DNA from: Priestia megaterium NBRC 15308 = ATCC 14581
Lineage (GTDB): Bacteria > Bacillota > Bacilli > Bacillales > Bacillaceae_H
Direction: 5' to 3'
NCBI RefSeq assembly: GCF_000832985.1
Contig: NZ_CP009920.1
Location: 3,962,501-4,026,500, forward strand
DNA: 64,000 nt
In this document: positions 9,472 through 17,920 of the stretch, piece after piece
Layout: each line of letters opens with the position of its first letter
Numbering within the stretch: the stretch's first letter is position 1
Notes under the pieces: generated by a model
What the model was told of the DNA's origin: nothing
Seen by the model: only the letters and a program-made list of their open reading frames with translations
Databases searched by the model: none
Translations under genes and position numbers: made by a program

Positions 9472-10278
9472 GTGGTAAAAAAATTATCAGCTAAACGCGT
9501 AGTTATTGGAGCTTCGCGTAAAACAGAAGAAATAAGTATGTTAATTGAAAAGCAAGGTGGAACGCCTATTATAAGGTCTCTTCAAGGAACTGTATTTTTA
9601 GCAAAAAAGGAATTAGAAGTAGAATTACAGCAGGTTATAAGTGCAGGAGTAGATTGGGCCATTTTCACGACAGGAATTGGGGTTGAGACACTTTTAACTA
9701 CAACTGAAGAGTTGGGTATTCAAACTGAGTTTCTTAGAATGATTCGTCATGCTAATGTAGCAACGAGGGGCTACAAAACTTTATCTACCCTAAAAAAAAT
9801 GGGTATTAACCCAGCTGCAACAGATGAGGATGGTACCACTCAAAGCTTACTACACTCTTTAGAGGAGTTCGATTTTAAAGGAAAAAAAGTCATGGTACAA
9901 CTTCACGGTGAGAAGGCCCCTAGGTTAATTAAGTTTCTTGAAGATAAGGGAGCACATGTATTTAAAGTTTTACCATATCAACATATTGCTCCTAATTCAG
10001 AAATTGTAAAGAAACTATGTAATGAATTAATCAACAATGAAATAGATGCAGTTTGCTTTACCACAGCTATTCAAGTTCGATCTCTTTTTGATTTTGCTAA
10101 AGAACATGATTATCACCAAGAAATTCAGCAAGCATTTAAGGAACAAGTTGTAGCTGTTGCAGTTGGTAAAGTAACAGCTGAGGCATTAAGGGAAGAAGGG
10201 ATTCAAAGAATAATTGTTCCAGAAAAGGAAAGAATGGGTGCTATGATTATAGAACTGTCTCGGTTTTATGCAAACTAA
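9472..10278 (+). CDS. hemD: Uroporphyrinogen-III synthase
   Basis: Closes and rearranges hydroxymethylbilane to uroporphyrinogen III, the branch point to heme and siroheme. The protein (268 aa) has the two-lobed HemD layout: RVVIGASRKTEEIS at the N-terminus, WAIFTTGIGVETLL near residue 65, DEDGTTQSLL near 125, KVMVQLHGEKAPRL near 145 and DAVCFTTAIQVRSLF near 195. The start is GTG 9472 with GAGGAAA about 6 nt upstream; no in-frame ATG fits. It lies 52 nt ahead of the second MocR gene and probably shares its transcript. The placement beside the siroheme enzyme CysI suggests a dedicated siroheme supply; a normal chromosomal hemD is expected elsewhere. Confidence 0.87.
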   Translation: MVKKLSAKRVVIGASRKTEEISMLIEKQGGTPIIRSLQGTVFLAKKELEVELQQVISAGVDWAIFTTGIGVETLLTTTEELGIQTEFLRMIRHANVATRGYKTLSTLKKMGINPAATDEDGTTQSLLHSLEEFDFKGKKVMVQLHGEKAPRLIKFLEDKGAHVFKVLPYQHIAPNSEIVKKLCNELINNEIDAVCFTTAIQVRSLFDFAKEHDYHQEIQQAFKEQVVAVAVGKVTAEALREEGIQRIIVPEKERMGAMIIELSRFYAN

Positions 10279-10330
10279 TTATTATACAGTAGGGATTTAA
10301 TGGAGAACTAAAAGTAAGGATGAAGTAAAA

Positions 10331-11770
10331 ATGGATTGGAAACCAGATCGTTCAGATAAAAAACCTATTTATAAACAAATTGCTCATTATATAGAACATG
10401 GAATTGCTACAGGCATCTTCTCTCCAGATAGTACGTTACCATCAGAGAGAGCACTTGCGAGTGAATTAGGAGTAAATAGAAGTACTATTATATCAGCGTA
10501 CGAATACTTACACTCTTTAGGCATTGTTGAGCGAAAAAAAGGTAGTGGAACACGTATAAGTACAAATATTTGGGGGATTTCTCATAAACGAATTCCAAAT
10601 TGGGGAAGATATGTAGAAGATGGCTCATTTTTACCTAATCTCCCGTTAGTTCAAAAAATTCGTACAGAAACACAAAAAGATAATTTCATTAATTTGGCAA
10701 GTGGTGAGTTAGCACCTCAGTTATTTCCAACTATTCAATTTCGTGAAATTCTTACTCGACAACCATTCATGGAGAATTTAGGATATGACCACCCTCAGGG
10801 GAATGAACTTTTAAGGGAAACTATTTCTCAACATGTAAAACAGTATAAAAATATAGATACAAATTCTTCTTCTATTCTTATTACTTCGGGTGCACAACAA
10901 GCACTTCACCTTATTGTTCAGTGCTTATTAAAGCCTGGGGATGCTGTGGCAATTGAGGATCCGTCTTATTGCTTTTCTCTTCCTATTTTTCAATCCGCAG
11001 GGCTTCGAACTTTTTTATTACCTGTAGATAAGGACGGGGTGAATCCTAACGATCTTATATCATTGCATAAAAAGCATCGCATTCGAATGATTTTCTTAAA
11101 TCCTGATTATCAAAACCCAACAGGGACGGTTCTTTCTACACCTCGTCGTAAAAAAATATTAGAACTGTCATCTGAATTAGGTATTCCTATTGTTGAGGAT
11201 GATCCTTATACGTTAACCACTTTTGGTGGGGAAGTGAATCAAACATTGAAGTCAATGGACTCTAATGGAAATGTTCTTTATATTAGTTCTTTATCCAAAA
11301 TTGTTGCCTCAGGGCTAAGAATTGGTTGGATTATAGGTCCTCAGTCAGTGATTCAAAGACTCGCTGATGCTAAGCAACAAGTTGATTTTGGACACAGTGT
11401 TTTTCCACAATGGGTTGCAAACCAATTTTTAAGTTCATCATATTTTTCCGAGCATATTCTTACTATTAGAAAAAACCTTAAACTTCAAAGAGATGAACTA
11501 GCTAATAGTCTTCATGAACTTTTAAGTGATGAAATGGAATTTTATATGCCAAATGGTGGGATTCATATGTGGTGTAAAATAAATAAGCCCATCCATGAAG
11601 GGCGTCTGCTCGAAGAATCGCTAAAGAAAGGCATAGCTTTTGTTCCAGGGACTATTTTTGGTTCCCAAAAGGGATATGTACGCTTCACTTTTGGACGAGA
11701 AAAAGTTGAATCAATTAGAGAAGGTATTCTTAGGTTTGCAGATGCTTTAAAAAGCGTAACTAACACATAA
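10331..11770 (+). CDS. MocR-type regulator (GntR winged helix + aminotransferase fold), copy 2
   Basis: A 479-aa paralog of the regulator at 4226-5659, alike through both domains (for example PNWGRYVEDGSFLP against TNWRRYVEGSTFLP). The winged helix is residues 1-75 (LPSERALASELGVNRST, ERKKGSGTRIS). The aminotransferase domain has the PLP Lys in YISSLSKIVASG (about K323). It is translated after hemD and probably co-transcribed. The 24-bp-spaced TTGGATGG repeats before cysI, hemD and hisC are the natural candidates for its binding sites. Which of the two paralogs binds which promoter cannot be told from sequence. Confidence 0.93.
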   Translation: MDWKPDRSDKKPIYKQIAHYIEHGIATGIFSPDSTLPSERALASELGVNRSTIISAYEYLHSLGIVERKKGSGTRISTNIWGISHKRIPNWGRYVEDGSFLPNLPLVQKIRTETQKDNFINLASGELAPQLFPTIQFREILTRQPFMENLGYDHPQGNELLRETISQHVKQYKNIDTNSSSILITSGAQQALHLIVQCLLKPGDAVAIEDPSYCFSLPIFQSAGLRTFLLPVDKDGVNPNDLISLHKKHRIRMIFLNPDYQNPTGTVLSTPRRKKILELSSELGIPIVEDDPYTLTTFGGEVNQTLKSMDSNGNVLYISSLSKIVASGLRIGWIIGPQSVIQRLADAKQQVDFGHSVFPQWVANQFLSSSYFSEHILTIRKNLKLQRDELANSLHELLSDEMEFYMPNGGIHMWCKINKPIHEGRLLEESLKKGIAFVPGTIFGSQKGYVRFTFGREKVESIREGILRFADALKSVTNT

Positions 11771-11879
11771 ATTTTCTTAAGCATGTTACTTTTTAGATGA
11801 ACACTGGCTTGACCAATAATATTTTTATGTAAAGTATTAATCAAGCCAATAAATACGCCACGTAGAAATTATATAAAGA

Positions 11880-11920
11880 TAAAATGAGTCATGAGAAATT
11901 CATGGGTCATTTTTTATTCT
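11880..11920 (+). terminator. Terminator-like hairpin after mocR copy 2
   Basis: AAAATGAxTCATGA pairs with TTCATGxxTCATTTT around GAAA, followed by T residues. A further inverted pair, TGGCTTGA and TCAAGCCA, lies just upstream (about 11803-11848). Confidence 0.65.
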
Positions 11921-11955
11921 TGACATTGTTAATTTTGAGAAAGGATCTTTAGAAA

Positions 11956-12014
11956 GTGGTTGGTTAAATTAACTCATAATTGGATGGTTCTTTTTCTTTT
12001 ATATTCTTTATTAT
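11956..12014 (+). promoter_or_regulatory. Predicted MocR operator/promoter of the hisC operon
   Basis: GTGGTTGG (11956-11963) and TTGGATGG (11980-11987), 24 bp apart, with TATTAT (12009-12014) as the -10. The bases between half-site and -10 (TTCTTTTTCTTTTATATTCTT) resemble those at the hemD site. Confidence 0.63.
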
Positions 12015-12337
12015 AAAAAGAAAGGCCATAAATGTTTATTTACTATCGCTCCTCCCATAAGTAATTTACTGAGATTTAGCTAAATTGAAATAAAGGTAAC
12101 TATAGGTGATATCCAGTGATAGCAAATCCTGTTTATTTAGCTTATATAACTCTAGCGAGAGCTTTATTTAATCTGCGCTCGAACTTATGTTAAGTATGTT
12201 CCAAAGTATATCTTTCAAAATCATGTGAATTACTTCACATTGAAATTAGTTTAAAGATAATTTTATTCAAAAACGAAGTGAATTGTCTCTTATTTATGAA
12301 TTTAAAATGAGTAAATTTTCTATAAGGAGCTTTAAAT
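12015..12337 (+). other. Long untranslated leader before hisC
   Basis: About 320 nt lie between the predicted -10 and the hisC ATG, with no ORF that looks real. It contains the inverted repeat ATGTGAA-TTAC-TTCACAT near 12221-12238, a possible operator. A second promoter inside the leader is possible. No known riboswitch consensus recognised. Confidence 0.4.
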
Positions 12338-13450
12338 ATGCCTATTCATGAAACTATCCAAGCACGTAAAGTATTAGAACACATTCAGCCATATTTGCCA
12401 GGCAAACCTATCTGGGAAGTACAAGAAGAGCTAGGACTAGACCAAGTAATTAAAGTAGCCTCTAATGAAAATCCTTTAGGACCGTCTCCTAAAGCACTTG
12501 AAGCTATTTTAGTAAGCCTAACAGGAATTAACCGTTACCCAGACGCGAATGCTACAGATCTTAAGAGGCAAATTGCTGTTCGTTCTAATCTATCACCAGA
12601 GCAAATCATTGTTACAAATGGTGCTGATGAGTTAATTACCTTGATTTCTGAAACGTTCTTGAACTTAAATGATGAAATTATTGTTCCTTCTCCTTCTTTT
12701 AGTGAGTATGACTTCGGTGCCTACTTAATGGGAGCTAAGGTCGTGGGTGTCCCTTTTGGGGAAGACTACCAATATAATGTGGAAGCCATCCTTTCAGCTG
12801 TGACACAACGAACAAAAATTGTTTACCTTTGTTCTCCAAATAATCCAACAGGTACTTATCTATCAAAAAAGCATTTACACAAATTATTAGATTCTTTACC
12901 AAAGCACGTACTAGTTGTATTTGATGGAGCATATAGTCACTACGCGACAGCTGATGATTACACAGTTGGAATTGAATATGTTAAATTAGGCTATCCAATT
13001 ATTGTATTACAAACTTTTTCTAAGATATATGGTCTTGCAGGCGTTCGGATTGGTTTTGGACTTGCGTCAGAAGCTATTGTCCAAAATATTCTAAAAGTAA
13101 AAGAACCATTCAACGTTAATACTTTAGCTCAAGTAGCTGCTACAGCAGCTATAAATGACGATAAGCATGTTGAAGCCTCTCAAGAAGCCAACACACTAGG
13201 ACGCTTACAATTGTATGAAGGCTTTTCTAAACTTGGATTATCTTATACAGAGAGTATGAGTAATTTCGTACTTGTTAGGGTTGGACCAAAAGCAAAAGAC
13301 GTTTATGAAGAACTTCTTTCTAAAGGAATTATCGTTCGGTACGGAGACACATGGGGACTGGAGGAATATATCAGAATTTCAGTAGGTAACCCAAAAGAAA
13401 ATGATACTTTACTTAAAGCTATGGCTTCTGTTTTACAAGAGACGTGTTAA
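12338..13450 (+). CDS. hisC: Histidinol-phosphate aminotransferase-like enzyme
   Basis: PLP-dependent aminotransferase of the HisC group, which in histidine synthesis moves an amino group to imidazole-acetol phosphate. Landmarks are KVASNENPLGPSP near 40, TNGADELI near 93, CSPNNPTGT near 165 and the PLP Lys in LQTFSKIYGLAG (K229). The length of 370 aa is normal. AAGGAG is 8 nt before the ATG. It stands outside any his operon and heads a unit with a second aminotransferase, a broken hemQ and a decarboxylase. It may therefore act on another substrate such as an aromatic or cyano amino acid; the symbol marks the family, not proven function. Confidence 0.85.
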   Translation: MPIHETIQARKVLEHIQPYLPGKPIWEVQEELGLDQVIKVASNENPLGPSPKALEAILVSLTGINRYPDANATDLKRQIAVRSNLSPEQIIVTNGADELITLISETFLNLNDEIIVPSPSFSEYDFGAYLMGAKVVGVPFGEDYQYNVEAILSAVTQRTKIVYLCSPNNPTGTYLSKKHLHKLLDSLPKHVLVVFDGAYSHYATADDYTVGIEYVKLGYPIIVLQTFSKIYGLAGVRIGFGLASEAIVQNILKVKEPFNVNTLAQVAATAAINDDKHVEASQEANTLGRLQLYEGFSKLGLSYTESMSNFVLVRVGPKAKDVYEELLSKGIIVRYGDTWGLEEYIRISVGNPKENDTLLKAMASVLQETC

Positions 13451-13481
13451 CAATAATTTTATTTGTAAAGGGGAAGTTTTC

Positions 13482-14783
13482 ATGCACGATATTGCTAAAA
13501 ACCTAAACAACGTAATAAAAAATGAAAATCCTTTTATTTATGACATGCTGTCAGACTTAGGTAAAAACTTATATAACCAGAAAGGTATTTTGAGTCAAAG
13601 TGCTGAAGCAAGCAAGCGAGCTTATAGATTTAATGCCACGATTGGGATTGCAACTGAAGAACATGAACCTATGCATTTTCAACATATACAAGATCATTTT
13701 ATAGGATATGCTCCTGAAGATATCTATCCATATGCTCCCCCAGCTGGAAAGCAAGTATTGAGAGAGTTATGGAATGAAAAATTACTATTGGATAATCCAT
13801 CTTTACATCATCAAAATTTTGGACTTCCAATTGTCACAAACGCTTTGACTCATGGCCTTAGTATTGCGGCGGATTTATTTGCAAATCCAGAGGATTCTGT
13901 AATCGTTCCTGATAAGTATTGGGGGAATTATCAATCAATCTTTCATGTTCGAAGAGGGGCACACTTATTAACTTATAAATTATTTAACAAAGATAGAAAA
14001 TTTAATACAGCCTCCTTTAGAGAAGCTTTATTTAATCAAAAATCAAAAGGAAAAGCTATTGTCCTTTTAAATTTCCCTAACAACCCGACAGGTTATACAC
14101 CGGGTGCCAAGGAAGCTGAAGAAATCATTGCTGTTCTAAATGAAACAGCTGAAGCAGGGATTAGTATTGTTGCTATTTTAGATGATGCCTACTTCGGATT
14201 ATTTTATGAAAACTCTATTAAAGAATCTTTATTTGGTCAATTGGCTGGTCTACATCAAAAGATTTTGCCTATCAAGGTAGATGGAGCAACAAAAGAAAAC
14301 TATGTCTGGGGACTAAGAGTTGGTTTCATTACGTATGCCTCCCCTAGTTCTGTCATTCTAGATGCATTGGAGCAAAAAACAGTAGGTCTTATACGGGGAA
14401 CTATTTCAAGCAGTTCTCATTTATCCCAAACTGTTATCTTACAGTCTCTGCAGTCACATGAATTTGCAAAAGAGAAACAGCAGAAATTTCAATTGATGGA
14501 ACGAAGAGCCAAAAAAGTAAAAGAAGTATTGAATCAAAAAAAATATAATGATTACTGGTCTTATTATCCGTTTAATTCTGGTTACTTCATGTGTTTACAA
14601 CTTAAAAATATAAATGCAGAGACGCTTAGGATGCACTTATTAAATCAATATGGGGTAGGAACGGTTGCAATTAATCCCACAGATTTAAGAGTCGCTTTCT
14701 CTTGTGTAGAAGAACAAGAAATAGAGGAACTATTTAACCTTATATATAAAGGCGCTGAAGACATAGTTCATTCAAATCATTGA
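13482..14783 (+). CDS. Class I/II aminotransferase
   Basis: A 433-aa fold-type I PLP enzyme. Visible features are the substrate loop YAPPAGKQVLRELW near 84, LNFPNNPTGYTPG near 196, LDDAYFGLFY near 233 and the PLP Lys in VDGATKENYVWGLRVGF (K271). The ATG at 13482 follows AAAGGGGAAG by 8 nt; upstream in-frame codons overlap hisC and lack a ribosome site. The 31-nt gap to hisC indicates one operon. Substrate is not identifiable from the sequence. Related enzymes are annotated only as pyridoxal-phosphate-dependent aminotransferases. Confidence 0.82.
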   Translation: MHDIAKNLNNVIKNENPFIYDMLSDLGKNLYNQKGILSQSAEASKRAYRFNATIGIATEEHEPMHFQHIQDHFIGYAPEDIYPYAPPAGKQVLRELWNEKLLLDNPSLHHQNFGLPIVTNALTHGLSIAADLFANPEDSVIVPDKYWGNYQSIFHVRRGAHLLTYKLFNKDRKFNTASFREALFNQKSKGKAIVLLNFPNNPTGYTPGAKEAEEIIAVLNETAEAGISIVAILDDAYFGLFYENSIKESLFGQLAGLHQKILPIKVDGATKENYVWGLRVGFITYASPSSVILDALEQKTVGLIRGTISSSSHLSQTVILQSLQSHEFAKEKQQKFQLMERRAKKVKEVLNQKKYNDYWSYYPFNSGYFMCLQLKNINAETLRMHLLNQYGVGTVAINPTDLRVAFSCVEEQEIEELFNLIYKGAEDIVHSNH

Positions 14784-14812
14784 ATGGAATTCAGCCTAGG
14801 AGTGAAAGAACA

Positions 14813-15557
14813 ATGAATCAAGCAACTCAAACTTTAGACGGGTGGTACTGTTTACAAAATTTTTATAAGTTAAATTAGAAAACATAGAAACTGCTATCTA
14901 GTGATGAACGTCAAGTGGCTATTGACGAATTTATAAAACTGAAAGAGCAATGGAATATTACTCAAAACAAAAAAGAAGGCAGCTATGGTATATTTCAGAT
15001 TACTGGCCATAAAGCAGATCTTATGCTGATGATTCTCCGACCAACTATGGAAGAACTTCAAGATATCGAAACCTCGTTTAATAAGACTAAGTTAGCTGAA
15101 CACATGATACAAACTACCTCGTATGGTATCTGTAGTAGAACTAAGTAATTACTTAAGTAAAGGTGAAAACCCATATGAAAAACCTGAAATTCGTTCCCGG
15201 TTATATCCTCTTTTACCTGACGCGAAATATATATGTTTTTATCCAATGAATAAACGCCGTCAAGGGAACGATAATTGGTATTCACTACCTATAGATGAAC
15301 GTAATCAGATGATGCGAAGTCATAGTATGATTGGACGAAGTTACGCAGGAAAAGTCAAACAAATTATATTAGGTTCGATTGGTTTAGATGATTTTGAATG
15401 GGGAGTGGCGTTATTTGCTGATGATGTTCTTCAGTTCAAAAAATTAATATATGAAATGCGGTTTGATGAAGTAAGTGCCCGTTACGGTGAATTTGGTTCT
15501 TTTTTTGTGGGACAAACACTGTCTAAAGAAAAAATTACACGTCTATTGCACATATAA
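14813..15557 (+). pseudogene. hemQ: Coproheme decarboxylase HemQ, inactivated
   Basis: HemQ (chlorite-dismutase fold) makes heme b from coproheme in Bacillota. Recognised from the start MNQATQTLDGWYCL, the middle HKADLMLMILRPTMEEL, and the C-terminal part [16 protein letters not shown] and [13 protein letters not shown] with [16 protein letters not shown]. Two amber codons at 14876-14878 and 14885-14887 occupy positions where the family has Trp. One extra base near 15126 shifts the frame between the N- and C-terminal parts. The ribosome site AGGAG (14798-14802) is still present. It lies between an aminotransferase and speA in the same direction. A working hemQ must exist elsewhere in this cell. 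Confidence 0.9.
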
Positions 15558-15597
15558 TTAAAAACAACATTAGATAAACTAAGAGGTGTATTAAAGA

Positions 15598-17073
15598 TTG
15601 TATTCTCAATTTCAAACTCCATTATTTACAGCACTACTAGAACATGCAAACAAAAATCCAATCCAATTCCATATTCCAGGTCATAAAAAAGGAAATGGAA
15701 TGGATCCTGAATTCAAGGGATTTATCGGTGAAAATGCACTTTCTATCGATTTAATTAATATTGCTCCGTTGGATGATTTACATCAGCCAAGGGGAGTTAT
15801 TAAACAAGCACAGGATTTGGCGGCTGAAGCGTTTGGTGCGGATCATACATTCTTTTCTATCCAAGGTACGAGTGGTGTGATTATGGCAATGATTATGTCT
15901 GTATGTGGGCCTGGCGATAAAATTATTGTACCTCGTAACGTACACAAATCCATCATGAGTGGAATTGTACTTTCAGGTGCTACACCCATATTTATTCACC
16001 CTCAGGTAGATCCTGACCTTGGTATTTCACATGGGGTCCCGCCTGAATCTATCGAAGAAGCATTAAAACAACATCCAGATGCCAAAGCTGTACTTGTTAT
16101 TAATCCTACGTACTTTGGAATTGCGGGGGATTTGAGAAAAATTGTAGAAATTACTCATTCCTATAATATTCCTGTACTTGTGGACGAAGCGCATGGTGTG
16201 CATATTCATTTTCATGATGAATTGCCTCTTTCTGCAATGCAAGCAGGAGCTGATATGGCAGCTACCAGCGTGCATAAGCTAGGAGGGTCAATGACACAAA
16301 GTTCTATACTAAATGTACAGGGGACACTTGTTTCGCCAGAACGTGTACAAGCTATTTTAAGTATGTTGACAACAACTTCTACTTCTTATATATTACTTGC
16401 TTCACTTGATGCAGCAAGAAAATCCTTAGCAACAGAAGGACAAGCATTATTAGAAGAAACTATCCGTATGGCTGAAAAAATTCGTGGTCTAATTAATAGA
16501 ATTGAGCACCTTTATTGCGCAGGAAGTGAAATTTTAGGTACATCTGCAACCTTTGCCATAGATCAAACAAAACTTGTTATTTCAGTGAAAGAATTGGGTG
16601 TTACAGGGTATGCTGTAGAGAAATGGCTTCGTGAGAAGTTTAATATTGAGGTGGAACTATCTGATCTTTATAACATTCTTTGCATTATCACACCGGGTGA
16701 TAATGAAGAGGATGTCTTAAGACTTGTCCATGCTTTAAAAGAACTGTCGAGAGAGTTTAAGTATCAATCAGATACTAATATAAATACTGATGTTCTATTG
16801 CCAGAAATTCCATTACTTGCTTTAACACCTAGGGATGCTTTCTATGCAGAAACAGAAGTGGTTCCCTTCGAAGAATCAATTGGAAGAATTATTGCTGAAT
16901 TTGTGATGGTTTATCCACCAGGTATACCGATTTTTATCCCTGGTGAAATCATTACAGAAGAGAATGTACTATATACTAAAAAAAATATAGAAGCTGGTCT
17001 TCCTGTACAAGGTGCTGAAGACCTTAACTTGAAGTTCATACGTGTTTTAAAAGAGCATAGGGATCTTAAATAA
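15598..17073 (+). CDS. speA: Arginine/lysine/ornithine decarboxylase
   Basis: Fold-type I PLP decarboxylase of the Orn/Lys/Arg group; the Bacillus SpeA enzyme makes agmatine from arginine for polyamine synthesis. Landmarks are HIPGHKKGNGM at 25, the PLP Lys in SVHKLGGSMTQSS (K227), DEAHGVHIHF at 196 and the C-terminal YPPGIPIFIPGE. The length of 491 aa matches SpeA. The start is TTG 15598 with AGAGGTG about 9 nt upstream. It follows hemQ by 40 nt and is probably the last gene of the hisC unit. Lysine or ornithine cannot be excluded as substrate. Confidence 0.87.
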   Translation: MYSQFQTPLFTALLEHANKNPIQFHIPGHKKGNGMDPEFKGFIGENALSIDLINIAPLDDLHQPRGVIKQAQDLAAEAFGADHTFFSIQGTSGVIMAMIMSVCGPGDKIIVPRNVHKSIMSGIVLSGATPIFIHPQVDPDLGISHGVPPESIEEALKQHPDAKAVLVINPTYFGIAGDLRKIVEITHSYNIPVLVDEAHGVHIHFHDELPLSAMQAGADMAATSVHKLGGSMTQSSILNVQGTLVSPERVQAILSMLTTTSTSYILLASLDAARKSLATEGQALLEETIRMAEKIRGLINRIEHLYCAGSEILGTSATFAIDQTKLVISVKELGVTGYAVEKWLREKFNIEVELSDLYNILCIITPGDNEEDVLRLVHALKELSREFKYQSDTNINTDVLLPEIPLLALTPRDAFYAETEVVPFEESIGRIIAEFVMVYPPGIPIFIPGEIITEENVLYTKKNIEAGLPVQGAEDLNLKFIRVLKEHRDLK

Positions 17074-17180
17074 TATTAACGTTAACCTTTTTAGATTCTA
17101 TAGAGTTTACAACACTAAATGAGAAACTTACCAGAAAATAAGTCATGTAATAACATTTAGAATGTAATTAATGGAGATGA

Positions 17181-17618
17181 ATGAAGATGACATGGATTGT
17201 AGTACTTTCAATAATTGTTGCAAGTGCTCTAAAATTATTAATAACAACTATGCCAACCCCAGTAGTTAAGTGGTTTCTCCGGAAGTTTGAACTACACTCT
17301 AAACTTGACTCCTCCCATGTGAGTATTAAAAAGGACGGGAAAATATTAGAGGGTGAAGAGAAAGAGAAATTTATTGCTAATTTCAATGAAGCAACTTTTC
17401 TAGAGAAATATTATGTGCATTCAGGTAACGAACAATACTTTTTACATCCTGAAAACGCTAAATCCCCTTATGTTATTGATGCGAAAAGAGGGAAAAACAA
17501 TGTTAAATTGTCTGTCTATAGTTATAAAGACCGTGTAGACGTAGTTAAGCAATATAAAAAGAAAATAGAAGCGTATAGCTTGCTTTCTGATCCTCTTCAG
17601 CAAGAATCCGTGTCTTAA
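17181..17618 (+). CDS. YfmQ-like protein of unknown function
   Basis: A 145-aa protein with one N-terminal membrane segment (WIVVLSIIVASALKLLI) and a soluble, charged remainder (EEKEKFIANFNEATFLEKYY, then SVYSYKDRVDVVKQYKKK). The layout matches the Bacillus YfmQ family as I remember it; function unknown. GGAG at 17173-17176 suits either ATG 17181 or ATG 17187, so the start is uncertain by two codons. It is a stand-alone gene 107 nt after speA. Confidence 0.65.
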   Translation: MKMTWIVVLSIIVASALKLLITTMPTPVVKWFLRKFELHSKLDSSHVSIKKDGKILEGEEKEKFIANFNEATFLEKYYVHSGNEQYFLHPENAKSPYVIDAKRGKNNVKLSVYSYKDRVDVVKQYKKKIEAYSLLSDPLQQESVS

Positions 17619-17693
17619 CTTAAAAAGATCGCCTTTGATTTAGTTAGGCATCAATCTAATTCTTATTCTATTTGCAACAACCTCACAACTAGC

Positions 17694-17839
17694 AGAAAAA
17701 ACTACCCCTCCCCTTGAACTGCACCTCCAATTATTAGTTTTTGTCTAACAATTGGGGTGCAGTTCAGGAGCAGTAGGTTTTTCTATTTGTTGACTATAGT
17801 TGACTATATATGATATACACTCTTAGTTAACATAATGTA
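17694..17839. repeat. Nested hairpin plus TATATGATAT repeat (copy A)
   Basis: TGAACTGCACC... (17715) pairs with ...GGTGCAGTTCA (to 17766) around a 7-nt loop, a stem of about 22 bp. AGAAAAAACTAC and GTAGGTTTTTCT extend it outward. TATATGATAT at 17807-17816 and TTAGTTAACATAATGT follow; the same tail recurs near 18632 and 19884. The inner hairpin looks like an insertion into the loop of a simpler hairpin such as that at 19838. It may double as terminator of the gene at 17181. Confidence 0.6.
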
Positions 17840-17920
17840 CATTCTAAATACATACATAAATCACTTAGATATGATATCGTAAGTATAAGGAACCATTAAC
17901 TAATGTAAAGGAGTTAGAAC

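Noticed and set aside
14915-15148. 77-aa ORF as an independent gene
   Set aside because: It is the middle of hemQ read after two amber codons and before a frameshift, not a separate protein.
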